Of a DNA stretch of 64,000 nt, positions 32,681 to 42,069 are shown in pieces. The notes under the pieces were generated by a model. That model had not been told where the DNA came from. It made no database searches and saw only the letters and a program-made list of their open reading frames with translations. Source of the stretch: Chryseobacterium sp. ISL-6 (GTDB lineage Bacteria; Bacteroidota; Bacteroidia; Flavobacteriales; Weeksellaceae). The position numbers were made by a program, and so were the translations under genes. The stretch covers positions 1-64,000 of the forward strand of contig NZ_JAGGPT010000002.1 in assembly GCF_018613715.1 (NCBI RefSeq). Reading direction: 5' to 3'. Each line of letters opens with the position of its first letter. Within the stretch, counting starts at the first letter, position 1.

Positions 32681-35128
32681 TTAAAAATCCACGAAAACGT
32701 CTTTTTTGATGCTTTGGTAAGCAATAATTTCATCGAAATCTTTCAAACTTAGCAAAACTTGATTCTTATACTTTTCATAGTTTTTACCTCGGGGAAGCTT
32801 CAGTAAAATCTGAAACTGATATAGATTATTGATTCGTGCAATTTGAGATCTTTCCGGACCTAAGACACATTCTTCAGGAAGATATTTTCTTAATACAGAA
32901 CCTAAAAACTGAGATGCCCGATTTACTTTATCTTCTTTTCTATGTTTAAGCTCGATCATAATAAGCTTTGTAAAAGGTGGATAATGAAATTTCTGACGTT
33001 CTTTTAAAAAATAATAATAGATCTTAGAAACCTTATTCATTTTGAGCAGCTGAAAAACAGAATGTTCGGGATTAAAGGTCTGGATATAGATCTTACCCTT
33101 CCCGGAAACTCTTCCTGCTCTTCCTGCAACCTGCGTAATCAACTGAAAAGCGCGCTCTTCTGCTCTAAAATCCTGAACATATAATAAGGAATCAGCCTTC
33201 GGAATGGCTACCAATTCGATATGATCGAAATCCAGCCCTTTAGAGATCATTTGTGTACCTACAACGATATCCGTTTCGCGGTCTTCTATTTTTTCATATA
33301 ATTTCTCATAGGCAAATTTCTTCCGCATAGAATCAACATCCATCCTATCCACTTCATTATCCGGGAATAATTTAGAAACTTCTTCATGAATCTGCTCAAC
33401 ACCTACTCCCCTTTCATTTAGATTTTCGGAATGACATTTTGGACAGGCTTTTGGTTTGGAAGCCCGCTGACCACAATAATGGCATTTCATTTCGTTAGCC
33501 GCTTTATGGTAGGTCATAACCACATCACAATTGGAGCAATAATTAACATATCCACAAGATTCACACTCTAAAACATTAGCATAACCCCGGCGATTGTGAA
33601 GAATCATCGCCTGGTTTCTTTCTTCTAATGTTTTTTTTATCTCATCAATCAACTGTAAAGAGAAATTTCCGGAAACTTTTTTAGAATCCTGGGCTTCTTT
33701 AAAATTAATCAATTCAAACTCAGGAAGCTGGACATTTCCAAATCTTTCATTAAGGAAAATATACTTCATTTTCTCTTTTCGAGCCAGATAATAACTCTCA
33801 ACGGAAGGGGTGGCAGAACCTAAGATCACCCGTGCATCATAGAAACTTCCAAATATCAGGGCAGAATCTTTAGCATTAAAATATGGTGATACCTCTCTCG
33901 CTTTGTAAGCAGAATCGTGTTCTTCATCTACAATAACCAATCCTATGTTCTGATATGGCAGGAATAAAGCATTCCTTGTTCCAATAAGAATCTGAATATC
34001 ATTATTTTTAATTCTTCGCCAAACTTCTACCTTTTCGAAATCGGTTAATTTCTGATGATAGAACCCTAGTTTTCTTCCGTATTTTTTTTCAAGCCTCTGC
34101 GTAATTTGTTTTGTCAGGGAAATTTCAGGAAGTAAAAACAATACATTTTTACCATTATTTACACACTCTTCTATTTTCTCTAAATAAATATGAGTCTTCC
34201 CAGAAGAAGTTACCCCATGAAGCAGTACGTTTCTCTTTTCTTCAAAAGCTTCGTCAATCTCTTTTTTTGCTACTTTCTGAGATTCAGAAAGCTCTTCTAT
34301 CTCTTCAATTTCTCCTTCATAGCTTTCTAATCTGTCTTTTTGTAAATAATATTCTTCAACAAAATTCTTATCTATCAGTGGCTTTAAATGAGAATGTCCA
34401 AAAGTGCCATCTTCAAAAAGATCAGATTTTTTGATAAAGCTATCCGGGCTTTCTGTCTGTTGAGATAAAATAATTAAAAAAAGGTCTTTTTGCTTAGGTG
34501 CTTTATTCAACTTTGCCAAGATGGCTGTAAGACTTTCATTATCTAAAAGATCTTTATTGATCTTCACATAAGCTACTTCTTTGGCTTTATATTTTTCACC
34601 TATTTTTTCATCAATCTCTATATATTGAAGATCAATTAATGAATTGATGGTTTTAATAATATCTTTTTTCGGAATAAATGCTTCCAGATCAGTAAGGTTA
34701 ATAAGCTGTCTTACTTCAAGTGCCTGGATAAGATACATTTCGTTAACGTCCAGATTTTCAAAATCAACCGTTACATTAGGTTTTAATTTTAAATAAGTTT
34801 CACTTTCCAATTTCAAAGAAGATGGAAATGCAAAACGATAGATCTCACCCAAACTGCATAAATAATATCCTGAAAGCCAGTTCCAGAAATCAATTTGTTC
34901 CTTTGGCAAAATTGGAAACTCATCTAAAATACTGATAACCTCTCTTGGTATAAACCCTTCCGGTTCAATATCATGAATTTCAAAAACAATTCCAGTATAG
35001 ATCTTTTTTCCACGAAATGGCACCAAAACCCTCATTCCCGTTTGTATTGCAGGCATTAGCTCTTCAGGTACTTTGTAAGTGAAAGAACCTTTTAAATTTA
35101 ATGGTAAAACAATTTGGGCGTATCGCAA
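32681..35128 (-). CDS. priA: Primosomal protein N' (PriA helicase)
   Basis: 815 aa. N-terminal 3'-DNA-binding domain (RYAQIVLPLNLKGSFTYKVP), helicase domain with Walker A HGVTSSGKTHIY near residue 307 and DEEH box, an eight-Cys zinc region (CESCGYVNYCSNC ... CHYCG ... CPKC) and motif V/VI ITQVAGRAGR. Restarts stalled replication forks. The start is TTG: the N-terminal alignment to the PriA start MRYAQIVLP requires it, and no upstream ATG is in frame. Monocistronic. Confidence 0.95.
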   Translation of the reverse strand: MRYAQIVLPLNLKGSFTYKVPEELMPAIQTGMRVLVPFRGKKIYTGIVFEIHDIEPEGFIPREVISILDEFPILPKEQIDFWNWLSGYYLCSLGEIYRFAFPSSLKLESETYLKLKPNVTVDFENLDVNEMYLIQALEVRQLINLTDLEAFIPKKDIIKTINSLIDLQYIEIDEKIGEKYKAKEVAYVKINKDLLDNESLTAILAKLNKAPKQKDLFLIILSQQTESPDSFIKKSDLFEDGTFGHSHLKPLIDKNFVEEYYLQKDRLESYEGEIEEIEELSESQKVAKKEIDEAFEEKRNVLLHGVTSSGKTHIYLEKIEECVNNGKNVLFLLPEISLTKQITQRLEKKYGRKLGFYHQKLTDFEKVEVWRRIKNNDIQILIGTRNALFLPYQNIGLVIVDEEHDSAYKAREVSPYFNAKDSALIFGSFYDARVILGSATPSVESYYLARKEKMKYIFLNERFGNVQLPEFELINFKEAQDSKKVSGNFSLQLIDEIKKTLEERNQAMILHNRRGYANVLECESCGYVNYCSNCDVVMTYHKAANEMKCHYCGQRASKPKACPKCHSENLNERGVGVEQIHEEVSKLFPDNEVDRMDVDSMRKKFAYEKLYEKIEDRETDIVVGTQMISKGLDFDHIELVAIPKADSLLYVQDFRAEERAFQLITQVAGRAGRVSGKGKIYIQTFNPEHSVFQLLKMNKVSKIYYYFLKERQKFHYPPFTKLIMIELKHRKEDKVNRASQFLGSVLRKYLPEECVLGPERSQIARINNLYQFQILLKLPRGKNYEKYKNQVLLSLKDFDEIIAYQSIKKDVFVDF

Positions 35129-35207
35129 GAGAAGTAATTAAAGTGTAAAATTAAATCATTCTTTACAGAACTGCAATTTTTTATTCGTGATTCCATGTTC
35201 TGTACCT

Positions 35208-35215
35208 TATCTTTG
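35208..35215 (+). promoter_or_regulatory. -7 promoter box of the TauE-like gene
   Basis: TATCTTTG fits TAnnTTTG, 17 bases before the ATG at 35233. Confidence 0.5.
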
Positions 35216-35232
35216 TTAATCATTCTTTGTTC

Positions 35233-35982
35233 ATGGAAAATTATATCCTGTTATTTTTTATTGGACTCATGGCTGGAGCGATCAATGCGGCAGCAGGAGG
35301 CGGATCGTTTATTACTTTCCCGGCGCTTATTTATGCAGGGGTTCCTCCCATTCAGGCCAATGCATCAAGTACGGTTGCCTTATTTCCCGGAAGCCTCGCT
35401 AGTGCCTGGAAATTCAAAGAATATATTAAGCCTTTTCCTGATATTTCAATCACCGCAATGATCATCCTTACTTTGTTAGGGGGCTGTGCGGGAGGTCTAT
35501 TGTTGTTATATACCCCATCAAGTGGTTTTAATCTCGTTGTTCCCTGGTTGCTTTTACTAGGTTCTCTGGCCTTTGCATTTGGAAAACAAGCTGGTAACTG
35601 GCTTAGAAAAAGAATGCATATTAGTGCTGGTTTGGTACTTGGAGCACAATTTCTTTTAGGAATATATGGCGGTTATTTTGGTGGAGCAGTTGGAATTATG
35701 ATGATGGCTGTTTGGGCGCTATTCGGATTGTCAGATATTAAAGTCATTAATGCCAATAAGACTCTTTTTACAGGAATAGCTAATGCTGTGGCAGTTATTC
35801 TGTTTATTTGGGCAGGAAAAGTATACTGGCCTGAAACCTGTACCATGATGACGGCAACAATTCTGGGAGGCTATTTTGGGGCACATTTTACAAAAAAACT
35901 CGATCCTGCGAAATTAAGAATGGGAATCGTTATTTTTAATTTTATAATTACTACAGTTTTCTTTATCAAAACATATCTTTAA
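35233..35982 (+). CDS. TauE/SafE-family membrane transporter
   Basis: About 249 aa with eight membrane segments. The N-terminal GLMAGAINAAAGGGSFITFPALIYAGVPPIQANASSTVALFPG and the second-half GIYGGYFGGAVGIMMMA repeat are hallmarks of TauE/SafE (DUF81) sulfite/organosulfur exporters. The ATG at 35233 is preferred over an upstream in-frame TTG at 35227. Substrate unknown. The stop meets the stop of the convergent AEC gene with no gap. Confidence 0.9.
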   Translation: MENYILLFFIGLMAGAINAAAGGGSFITFPALIYAGVPPIQANASSTVALFPGSLASAWKFKEYIKPFPDISITAMIILTLLGGCAGGLLLLYTPSSGFNLVVPWLLLLGSLAFAFGKQAGNWLRKRMHISAGLVLGAQFLLGIYGGYFGGAVGIMMMAVWALFGLSDIKVINANKTLFTGIANAVAVILFIWAGKVYWPETCTMMTATILGGYFGAHFTKKLDPAKLRMGIVIFNFIITTVFFIKTYL

Positions 35983-36891
35983 TTAAAAGAACATTTCAAT
36001 TATTCTATACCAGACAGCAGTTGTTAAAAACCCTACGATAATACTGAAACCAATGGTCAAATTAGTTAGTTTGGTATTGAGTCTAAACTGCTCAACAATA
36101 ATACTTGAAGTAACAACAGTAGGCATAGCTGCTTCGAAAATAGTAATTTTAGCAACATCTCCTTTTATTCCTAATAACAGGGCCAATCCCAAAACAATAG
36201 CTGGTGCTAAAATTAACTTATATAACATGGAAACCGACATTTGAGGGATAAGTTTTTTCCAACCGTTGAATTTAAGTTGCAATCCTACAGAAAACAAAGC
36301 TAATGGGCTCACCGTTGCTGCTAATTTGTCAAACAATGGTTCTGCCACTGTAAAATCAATAAACTGAGAAAGAATGATTGCACTTATACATCCTACCAAT
36401 GGCGGAAAGGTGATCAGCCTTTTTAAAATAAACTGAGCACCAACCTTTCCTGAGGTGCTCCCGCCTTTTACTGCTGCAATAATTCCTAAAGTCGAAAGAC
36501 TGAAAAACATGGTCTGATCACAAATTACAGCAATACTTAAAAGACGCTCTCCATAAAAAGCACTGATCAAAGGAAAGCCGATAAAAGAAGTATTACTATA
36601 TCCACTAATGAGTTCCATCGTACTTTGCGAACGCCTTGAATACCCTTTTTTCTTACTATAAACCGCCATAAAAACAAAACAGAACACAGCAATAAGAAAT
36701 GTAGCAACAATAGGAAAAAGCATTTCCAGTGTCCAATGAACTTTCGGCAAATATTTGAATGAAACCGCTGGAAGAGCAAGGTAGAGGATCCAGGTATTGA
36801 TCCCTTTGTGAGCATCAGGATGGATGGATTTGGTTGCTTTCAATAGCATTCCAGCCAAAATACATACCGCGATCAAAACAAAATTCACCAT
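35983..36891 (-). CDS. AEC-family (auxin efflux carrier-like) transporter
   Basis: 302 aa with about ten membrane segments. Pattern of the AEC family: AGMLLKATKSIHPDAHKGINTWILYLALPAVSF at the start, a central GYSNTSFIGFPLISAFYG and AAMPTVVTSSIIVEQFRLNTKLTNLTIGFS at the end. Probably exports or imports small carboxylates or similar solutes; the substrate is unknown. Confidence 0.9.
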   Translation of the reverse strand: MVNFVLIAVCILAGMLLKATKSIHPDAHKGINTWILYLALPAVSFKYLPKVHWTLEMLFPIVATFLIAVFCFVFMAVYSKKKGYSRRSQSTMELISGYSNTSFIGFPLISAFYGERLLSIAVICDQTMFFSLSTLGIIAAVKGGSTSGKVGAQFILKRLITFPPLVGCISAIILSQFIDFTVAEPLFDKLAATVSPLALFSVGLQLKFNGWKKLIPQMSVSMLYKLILAPAIVLGLALLLGIKGDVAKITIFEAAMPTVVTSSIIVEQFRLNTKLTNLTIGFSIIVGFLTTAVWYRIIEMFF

Positions 36892-36984
36892 AATTGTGTT
36901 GGACTATCTCGCAAATTTAAGGTTGATTTTTTAGTTGACCGTGAAAATCAATCTATTTTTTATTGATATGCTATGCGATGGCTA

Positions 36985-37020
36985 TTTTATCTCCCGCAGA
37001 TTTTGCGGATTACGCAGATC
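36985..37020. repeat. Dispersed intergenic repeat (GCAGATTTTGCGGATTACGCAGAT type)
   Basis: TCCCGCAGATTTTGCGGATT and ACGCAGATC resemble CCACAGATTTCGCAGATC near 15617-15640 and a minus-strand CGCAGATTTTACGGATC near 8965-8997. Short, common flavobacterial intergenic element. Confidence 0.4.
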
Positions 37021-37073
37021 TTTATGTTTTATCGGATTTAATTGATTTAACATATAGGACTGTTTAGATTTAA

Positions 37074-39554
37074 TCAGGGATTAACTGTGTTCCACAAGCT
37101 CATTACCTCAACTTTTTCTAAAGATTTTGATAGTTTAATCCATTTTGAGCTTTTTGGAAGTAAGTCAAAAAAGTTATCACTAAAATGAATATCCCCTAAT
37201 AAATAAACATCTTTTGCCAGAACATCAGTAGAGACTTCAATTTCAGTTGGTGAAATTTTCCTGATTGTAATATTGGGTTTAGTCAGCTTTAAATCTTTAG
37301 GTTTTCCAAAAAAGAAATTATTTTCAGCTACTATTTTAGCATTCTCGCCTTTTAAGGTCAACTTTAAAAAGACTTCATTTTTAGATGAATCAGAAATTAA
37401 ACGATCTATTTTTACTGGATCAAATTTTACAATTTCATTCAGCGTTTTTTCTTCAGAACTCACTGTCCCGATCACTTCTCCATTAAACTTAACAACCTTT
37501 ATTTCAACAGTCAGATTCCTAAATACATTCTGATTATCATTGATAGCATACAAATTCAAAGTCCCTTCTTTTTCTTCAGTCAATAAAACCTGCTGTTCAA
37601 AACTTCTTTTTATTTGATAGTGCAAAGCTTTCCAATTTCCCAGGTAATCAATGGAAGACCATGAAACAACGGGCCAGCAATCGTTTAGCTGCCAGTATAA
37701 AGTTCCCATATTATAGGGTTTTGCACGACGGTGGGCTTCAATTGCAATTTGCATTCCTCGAGCCTGTAGCAATTGAGAAACATAATTATATTTTACAAAA
37801 TCAGTTGGAACAGGATAATCGCGCTCCATATATTTGTTAATGATCTCCCAACCTCTTCCATGCTTTTCGTGAGCTTTTATCGTAGGACTTTGCAAGCTTA
37901 GATCAGGATCTCCAGAAAACATAGATTCAGTCGTTTCCAGACTTGGCATTCCCTGGAAACCATATTCCGACATAAAGCGACCTACTTTTTCATTATATAT
38001 TTCGAAAGGCTGCTCACCCCACCAAACACCCCAATAATGAGAATCACCTTCTGTTAAACTTTCTTTATGACCCCAACCAATGGATGGTGAACTTGGCCAA
38101 TAGATATTTTTATCAGCAGCTAAGTTCTCTTTTAAAGTATTTGGAATTACTTCATGGAAAACCTTTTTATAATCTTTCCAAACCTGTAGGGAATCTTCTT
38201 TTGAATATTTAAATTGCTTCTGATATCCCCAATTAACAATAGCCTCATCTACCTCATTATTCCCACACCATAAAGCAATAGAAGGATGATTTTGTAATCG
38301 ATTAACCTGGCCTCTGACTTCTTCTTTTACGTTATTCAAAAAGTCCTCATCAGCTGGATAAAAGCTGCCAGCAAACATAAAATCCTGCCATACCAGGATT
38401 CCATTTTCATCACAGGCTCTATAGAATTCATCATCTTCATAAATCCCACCTCCCCAGATACGAATCATATTCATATTTGCTTCTTTAGAATCTTTGATCA
38501 ATTGCTGATATTTCCCCTTGGTAATTCTTGGTGAAAAGCTGTCTGCCGGAATCCAGTTGGTTCCTTTTATATATAATGGATGTCCATTTACTTTAAAATA
38601 AAAAGACTTTCCTTTTCCATCTTTTTCCTGAATTAATTCTATCGTTCTCAATCCGATTCTCAAATCCTCATTTGAAATAATTTTTGAATCTTTTTGTAAG
38701 GAAACTTTAACCGTATACAAATTAGGATCTCCCCATCCATTTGGCTGCCATAATTTGGGATTCTCTATTGTAAAAGGAATATCTACATTATTGCTTCCCT
38801 TCTTTAATTGGAGTTGATTTTTTTTATTATCAATCGAAATTTCATAGATGCCTTCATTATCAGCAAAGATTTCAAAATGAAAATTTAAATCAGCCATTTG
38901 TTTGGTTAGGCCTTTTTGTTCAAATTTTACATTTTCAAGTTTAGCATTATTCCAGAAGCTCAGTTTTACATCTTTCCAAATTCCTGCTGTCACTAATCTA
39001 GGACCCCAATCCCATCCGAATTGATATTGCGCCTTTCTCACAAAACTTCTTGGACTTTCAGGCATCGTAAACTGAACCTTTTTTGCCAGTTCTTTTCCTA
39101 CATTTACTGCTGATCTGAATTTAATCTGTAGAAGATTGTCACCTATCTTTACATATTTTTTCACAGGAAGTTCCCATTTTCTGAACATATTATCCGTTTT
39201 CTTAAGGAGTTTTCCATTAAGGTAGATTTCAGAAAACGTATCTAATCCTTCAAAAACAAGATCTATATTTTGATTATCTAATTCTCTAGATGAAATTTTA
39301 AAACTACTCTGATAATCCCAATCTTCATTTTCTATCCATTGAGATTTCTTCTCATTTTCATCCTTGTAAGGATCCGGAATCAATTGATTATTCATGAGAT
39401 CCAAATGAACCGTTCCTGGCACTTTTGCAGGAAGCCATTTTTGTTCTTTTGAATTTTTAAACTGCCATTTTTCAGAGGACAAACTGCGCTCTGAAAACTG
39501 TGCAAAAAAAAGATTTTGGATAAATAGAAAAATAAAAAGGAACGTTTTATTCAT
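37074..39554 (-). CDS. GH2 beta-mannosidase
   Basis: 826 aa with signal peptide (FIFLFIQNLFFAQ). GH2 layout: sugar-binding domain (WQFKNSKEQKWLPAKVPGTVHLDL), immunoglobulin-like domain and TIM barrel with acid/base Glu in WCGNNEVDEA near residue 432 and nucleophile Glu in SEYGFQG near 529. The PGTVHLDLM and GIYEDDEFYRACDENGILVWQDFMFA motifs fit beta-mannosidases. It would cleave beta-1,4-linked mannose, as in the core of N-glycans. It heads a group with glycosylasparaginase and GH20 genes. Confidence 0.92.
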   Translation of the reverse strand: MNKTFLFIFLFIQNLFFAQFSERSLSSEKWQFKNSKEQKWLPAKVPGTVHLDLMNNQLIPDPYKDENEKKSQWIENEDWDYQSSFKISSRELDNQNIDLVFEGLDTFSEIYLNGKLLKKTDNMFRKWELPVKKYVKIGDNLLQIKFRSAVNVGKELAKKVQFTMPESPRSFVRKAQYQFGWDWGPRLVTAGIWKDVKLSFWNNAKLENVKFEQKGLTKQMADLNFHFEIFADNEGIYEISIDNKKNQLQLKKGSNNVDIPFTIENPKLWQPNGWGDPNLYTVKVSLQKDSKIISNEDLRIGLRTIELIQEKDGKGKSFYFKVNGHPLYIKGTNWIPADSFSPRITKGKYQQLIKDSKEANMNMIRIWGGGIYEDDEFYRACDENGILVWQDFMFAGSFYPADEDFLNNVKEEVRGQVNRLQNHPSIALWCGNNEVDEAIVNWGYQKQFKYSKEDSLQVWKDYKKVFHEVIPNTLKENLAADKNIYWPSSPSIGWGHKESLTEGDSHYWGVWWGEQPFEIYNEKVGRFMSEYGFQGMPSLETTESMFSGDPDLSLQSPTIKAHEKHGRGWEIINKYMERDYPVPTDFVKYNYVSQLLQARGMQIAIEAHRRAKPYNMGTLYWQLNDCWPVVSWSSIDYLGNWKALHYQIKRSFEQQVLLTEEKEGTLNLYAINDNQNVFRNLTVEIKVVKFNGEVIGTVSSEEKTLNEIVKFDPVKIDRLISDSSKNEVFLKLTLKGENAKIVAENNFFFGKPKDLKLTKPNITIRKISPTEIEVSTDVLAKDVYLLGDIHFSDNFFDLLPKSSKWIKLSKSLEKVEVMSLWNTVNP

Positions 39555-39938
39555 TAATAAGTTTATTTACAATTCTATGGATTCCATCTTTGATAAGAGG
39601 ACAATTAAAATTAATCAGTAATCCAAGTTTAATATTTGTCAGTTTTAAATAAGTCAATACTTGCGAATAAAATATAGGATTCATTTCTAGCACCGACTTT
39701 ACTTCAATTATTACCTTATTATTAACCATGATATCAATTCTATACGAATTTTCAATCATTACTTCCTTGTATCTTAATGGCAAGGAAATTTGTTTCTCTA
39801 CATGTAATGTAAGCCCATCTTTGTTAATTCATAAGCCAATGCAGTCTCATAAGCATTCTCTAGTAGTCCAACTCCTATATTTTTATGAACTTCTAACGCT
39901 GCACCTATAATTTTATAGGACAATTCATTTTCTGTCAT
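39547..39938 (-). pseudogene. GxxExxY-family gene broken by a 5-bp tandem duplication
   Basis: The 5' part (ATG at 39936-39938) reads MTENELSYKIIGAALEVHKN, then GVGLLENAYETALAYEL with the GxxExxY motif, and stops after KMGLHYM. In the next frame EKQISLPLRYKEV continues to NKLINE with the family's usual C-terminus. TTACA is duplicated at the junction (39803-39812); removing one copy restores KMGLHVEKQISLPLRYKE. The gene is therefore a recent frameshift. Function of the family is unknown. Confidence 0.85.
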
Positions 39939-40277
39939 TCACTTGTGTTTTGTGTTTACTTTATTTTTTAATGCAAAGTTTTATTTTTTTTCCTTCACAT
40001 CGTAAGTTAGCAAAGTTTTTAATCAATTAAAATTGATTTGATGAAGCGAATGTTATATGCAGCAGCTTAATCAGCGACTTTGTCGCAATGCTTTGCTCCT
40101 TAAAACAATAAAGTATAATATTAAATCTTTGCGTTTAAAAAATATTCAATCTCATCCATCGTTCAGAGGAACGAAGGAATCTCTATTTAGCTATGTTGAG
40201 ATTCTTTCATTCCGCTTCATTCTGAATGACAAAAACAGTCATTAATAATAAATGTTGAGTATACTAATAACTTGAAA
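39939..40277. other. Intergenic region with repeat family B copy 3
   Basis: 39950-40095 resembles the repeats at 18093 and 18872: GTGTTTTGTG, ATGCAAAGTTTTAT, AGCAAAG and a CAGCGACTTTGTCGCAAT core. The GATTCTTTCATTCCGCTTCATTCTGAATGACA-like segment near 40200-40232 is another common flavobacterial intergenic motif. No gene recognised. Confidence 0.45.
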
Positions 40278-40940
40278 CTACTTATTCTTCAAAGCAACTA
40301 CTTCATCTGCATTCGCAAATTGTCCACCATCAGTAATAGCTGAAGAATGAAAGTATCCAGCACTGGTAAATTCCCTGATATCCTGAATATTTGTAGACCT
40401 TAGCCCTCCGCCAATAAGAATCTCTATTCTCCCATCAGACAGCTCAACTAATGTTTTAAGGTTTTCTTTGCCTTCAGAAACATTAGGCTTTTGTCCAGAA
40501 GTAAGAATGGTTTTAAAACCACAATCAATTACTTTTTCCAAAGAATCCGCCAATCCTTTTGCTCTGTCAAAAGCACGATGAAAAGTACATGGAAGAGGTT
40601 GAGCTAATTGAACCAAAATTTTATTTTGCTCAATATTAACCTCATCATTTTCATCTAAAATTCCGAAAACAAAGCCATCAACATTTAATGATTTCAATTG
40701 GGTCAACTCGTTCTTCATCTGTTCAAATTCTGCTTCAGAATAGGTAAAATCTCCCCCACGAGGACGAATCATTACAAAAACCGGAATGTTTATTTTTTCT
40801 CTGAGTTCTTTTGTTGTTTCAAAACTTGGTGTTGTACCACCTTCACTTAATCCATCACAAAATTCTATTCTGTCTGCGCCATTTTCAAAAGCAATTATTG
40901 CAGACTGTGGGTTAAAGCAGGCTATTTCTATCTTTGACAT
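40278..40940 (-). CDS. cutC: Copper homeostasis protein CutC
   Basis: 220 aa TIM-barrel protein. KIEIACFNPQSAIIAFENGADRIEFC, LSEGGTTPS, VMIRPRGGDFTYS, CTFHRAFD and ILTSGQKPN are characteristic of CutC. The name is from E. coli copper tolerance; the true role is debated and many Bacteroidota homologues sit, as here, in glycan-degradation neighbourhoods. Cytoplasmic, no signal peptide. Confidence 0.93.
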   Translation of the reverse strand: MSKIEIACFNPQSAIIAFENGADRIEFCDGLSEGGTTPSFETTKELREKINIPVFVMIRPRGGDFTYSEAEFEQMKNELTQLKSLNVDGFVFGILDENDEVNIEQNKILVQLAQPLPCTFHRAFDRAKGLADSLEKVIDCGFKTILTSGQKPNVSEGKENLKTLVELSDGRIEILIGGGLRSTNIQDIREFTSAGYFHSSAITDGGQFANADEVVALKNK

Positions 40941-41029
40941 TCTTAAATTCTACTGTTTATATTTTAGCTAAAACTAATTTCATTCTTGTAATTCCAAAAA
41001 TGAAATTAATTTATTCTATTGATTTTTAA

Positions 41030-42025
41030 TTACTTTTTTAATGCAAATTCAGGAGTTTCCAATCGGTTTCCTTTTTGATCATGAACCGCAAAATTAAATC
41101 CATCCTGGATACAATAAGATCCATATTCCCCGTTTTTATTTAAAGCTATAAAAACCACCTGAATATCTTTTAGGTTTTTGTTTCTTCTTTGTGCAATCTT
41201 TACAATTCTTTCTACTGCTTCTTTACAGGCTTGCTGGGGATTTCTCCCTTGTCTCATTAGTTCTACTACCAGATGCGTTCCCACTGTTCTGATCACTTCT
41301 TCTCCATGCCCCGTAGCTGTTGCGGCGCCTACTTCATTATCTACGAATAAACCGGCACCGATAATTGGAGAATCTCCAACTCTTCCATGCATTTTAAAAG
41401 CCATTCCACTAGTTGTACATGCTCCGGAAAGATCTCCCTGTGCATCTAATGCGATCATTCCTATCGTATCATGATTTTCAATGTTGACAACCGGCTGATA
41501 CTTGCTGCTTTTCAACCATTCTTTCCACTCATTTTCAGACTCTGGGGTCAATAGATTTTCTTTTTTAAAACCCTGTGATAAGGCAAATTGAAGGGCACCA
41601 TCTCCCACCAACATAACATGGGGTGTTTTTTCCATAACCGCTCTTGCAACAGAAATCGGATTTTTAACGTTTTCTATACAGGCAACAGATCCGATATTAT
41701 AATTTTCATCCATAATACAGGCATCTAGTGTTACTCTTCCATCTCTGTCGGGACGTCCACCATAACCTACGCTTCTCTCCGTAGGATCCAACTCTACCAA
41801 ACGTACTCCTTTTTCAACAGCATCTAATGCTCTTCCGTTTTTACCAAGAATTGTCCATGCTTCTTCATTGGCTTTTAAGCCAAAGTTCCATGTGGAAAGT
41901 ACAATGGGTTTATTGATGATTTTATTATTTTCAGGAAGCTCTTTAGCTATTAAATCCAAAGGATTCATTAATAATGCTGAAGAAGCAAGTGCTGTATTTT
42001 TTAAAAATTTTCTTCTTGAGTTCAT
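41030..42025 (-). CDS. N4-(beta-N-acetylglucosaminyl)-L-asparaginase (glycosylasparaginase)
   Basis: 331 aa, Ntn-hydrolase. N-terminal leader MNSRRKFLKNTALASSALLM with the Tat-like RRKFLK motif predicts export in folded form. Core motifs: GGRPDRDGRVTLDACIMD, NHDTIGMIALD with the autocleavage/nucleophile Thr near residue 186, and a GVGDSPIIGAG-type loop (HGRVGDSPIIGAGLFVDN). Matches the Elizabethkingia glycosylasparaginase type, which splits the GlcNAc-Asn link left after glycoprotein breakdown. Confidence 0.93.
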   Translation of the reverse strand: MNSRRKFLKNTALASSALLMNPLDLIAKELPENNKIINKPIVLSTWNFGLKANEEAWTILGKNGRALDAVEKGVRLVELDPTERSVGYGGRPDRDGRVTLDACIMDENYNIGSVACIENVKNPISVARAVMEKTPHVMLVGDGALQFALSQGFKKENLLTPESENEWKEWLKSSKYQPVVNIENHDTIGMIALDAQGDLSGACTTSGMAFKMHGRVGDSPIIGAGLFVDNEVGAATATGHGEEVIRTVGTHLVVELMRQGRNPQQACKEAVERIVKIAQRRNKNLKDIQVVFIALNKNGEYGSYCIQDGFNFAVHDQKGNRLETPEFALKK

Positions 42026-42069
42026 ATTTTTCTGGTATTAGGTTGCAGGAATATTTTTATTATTTATAA

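Noticed and set aside
40057..40245. 62-codon plus-strand frame before cutC
   Set aside because: It runs through a dispersed intergenic repeat and a common flavobacterial intergenic motif; not protein-like.
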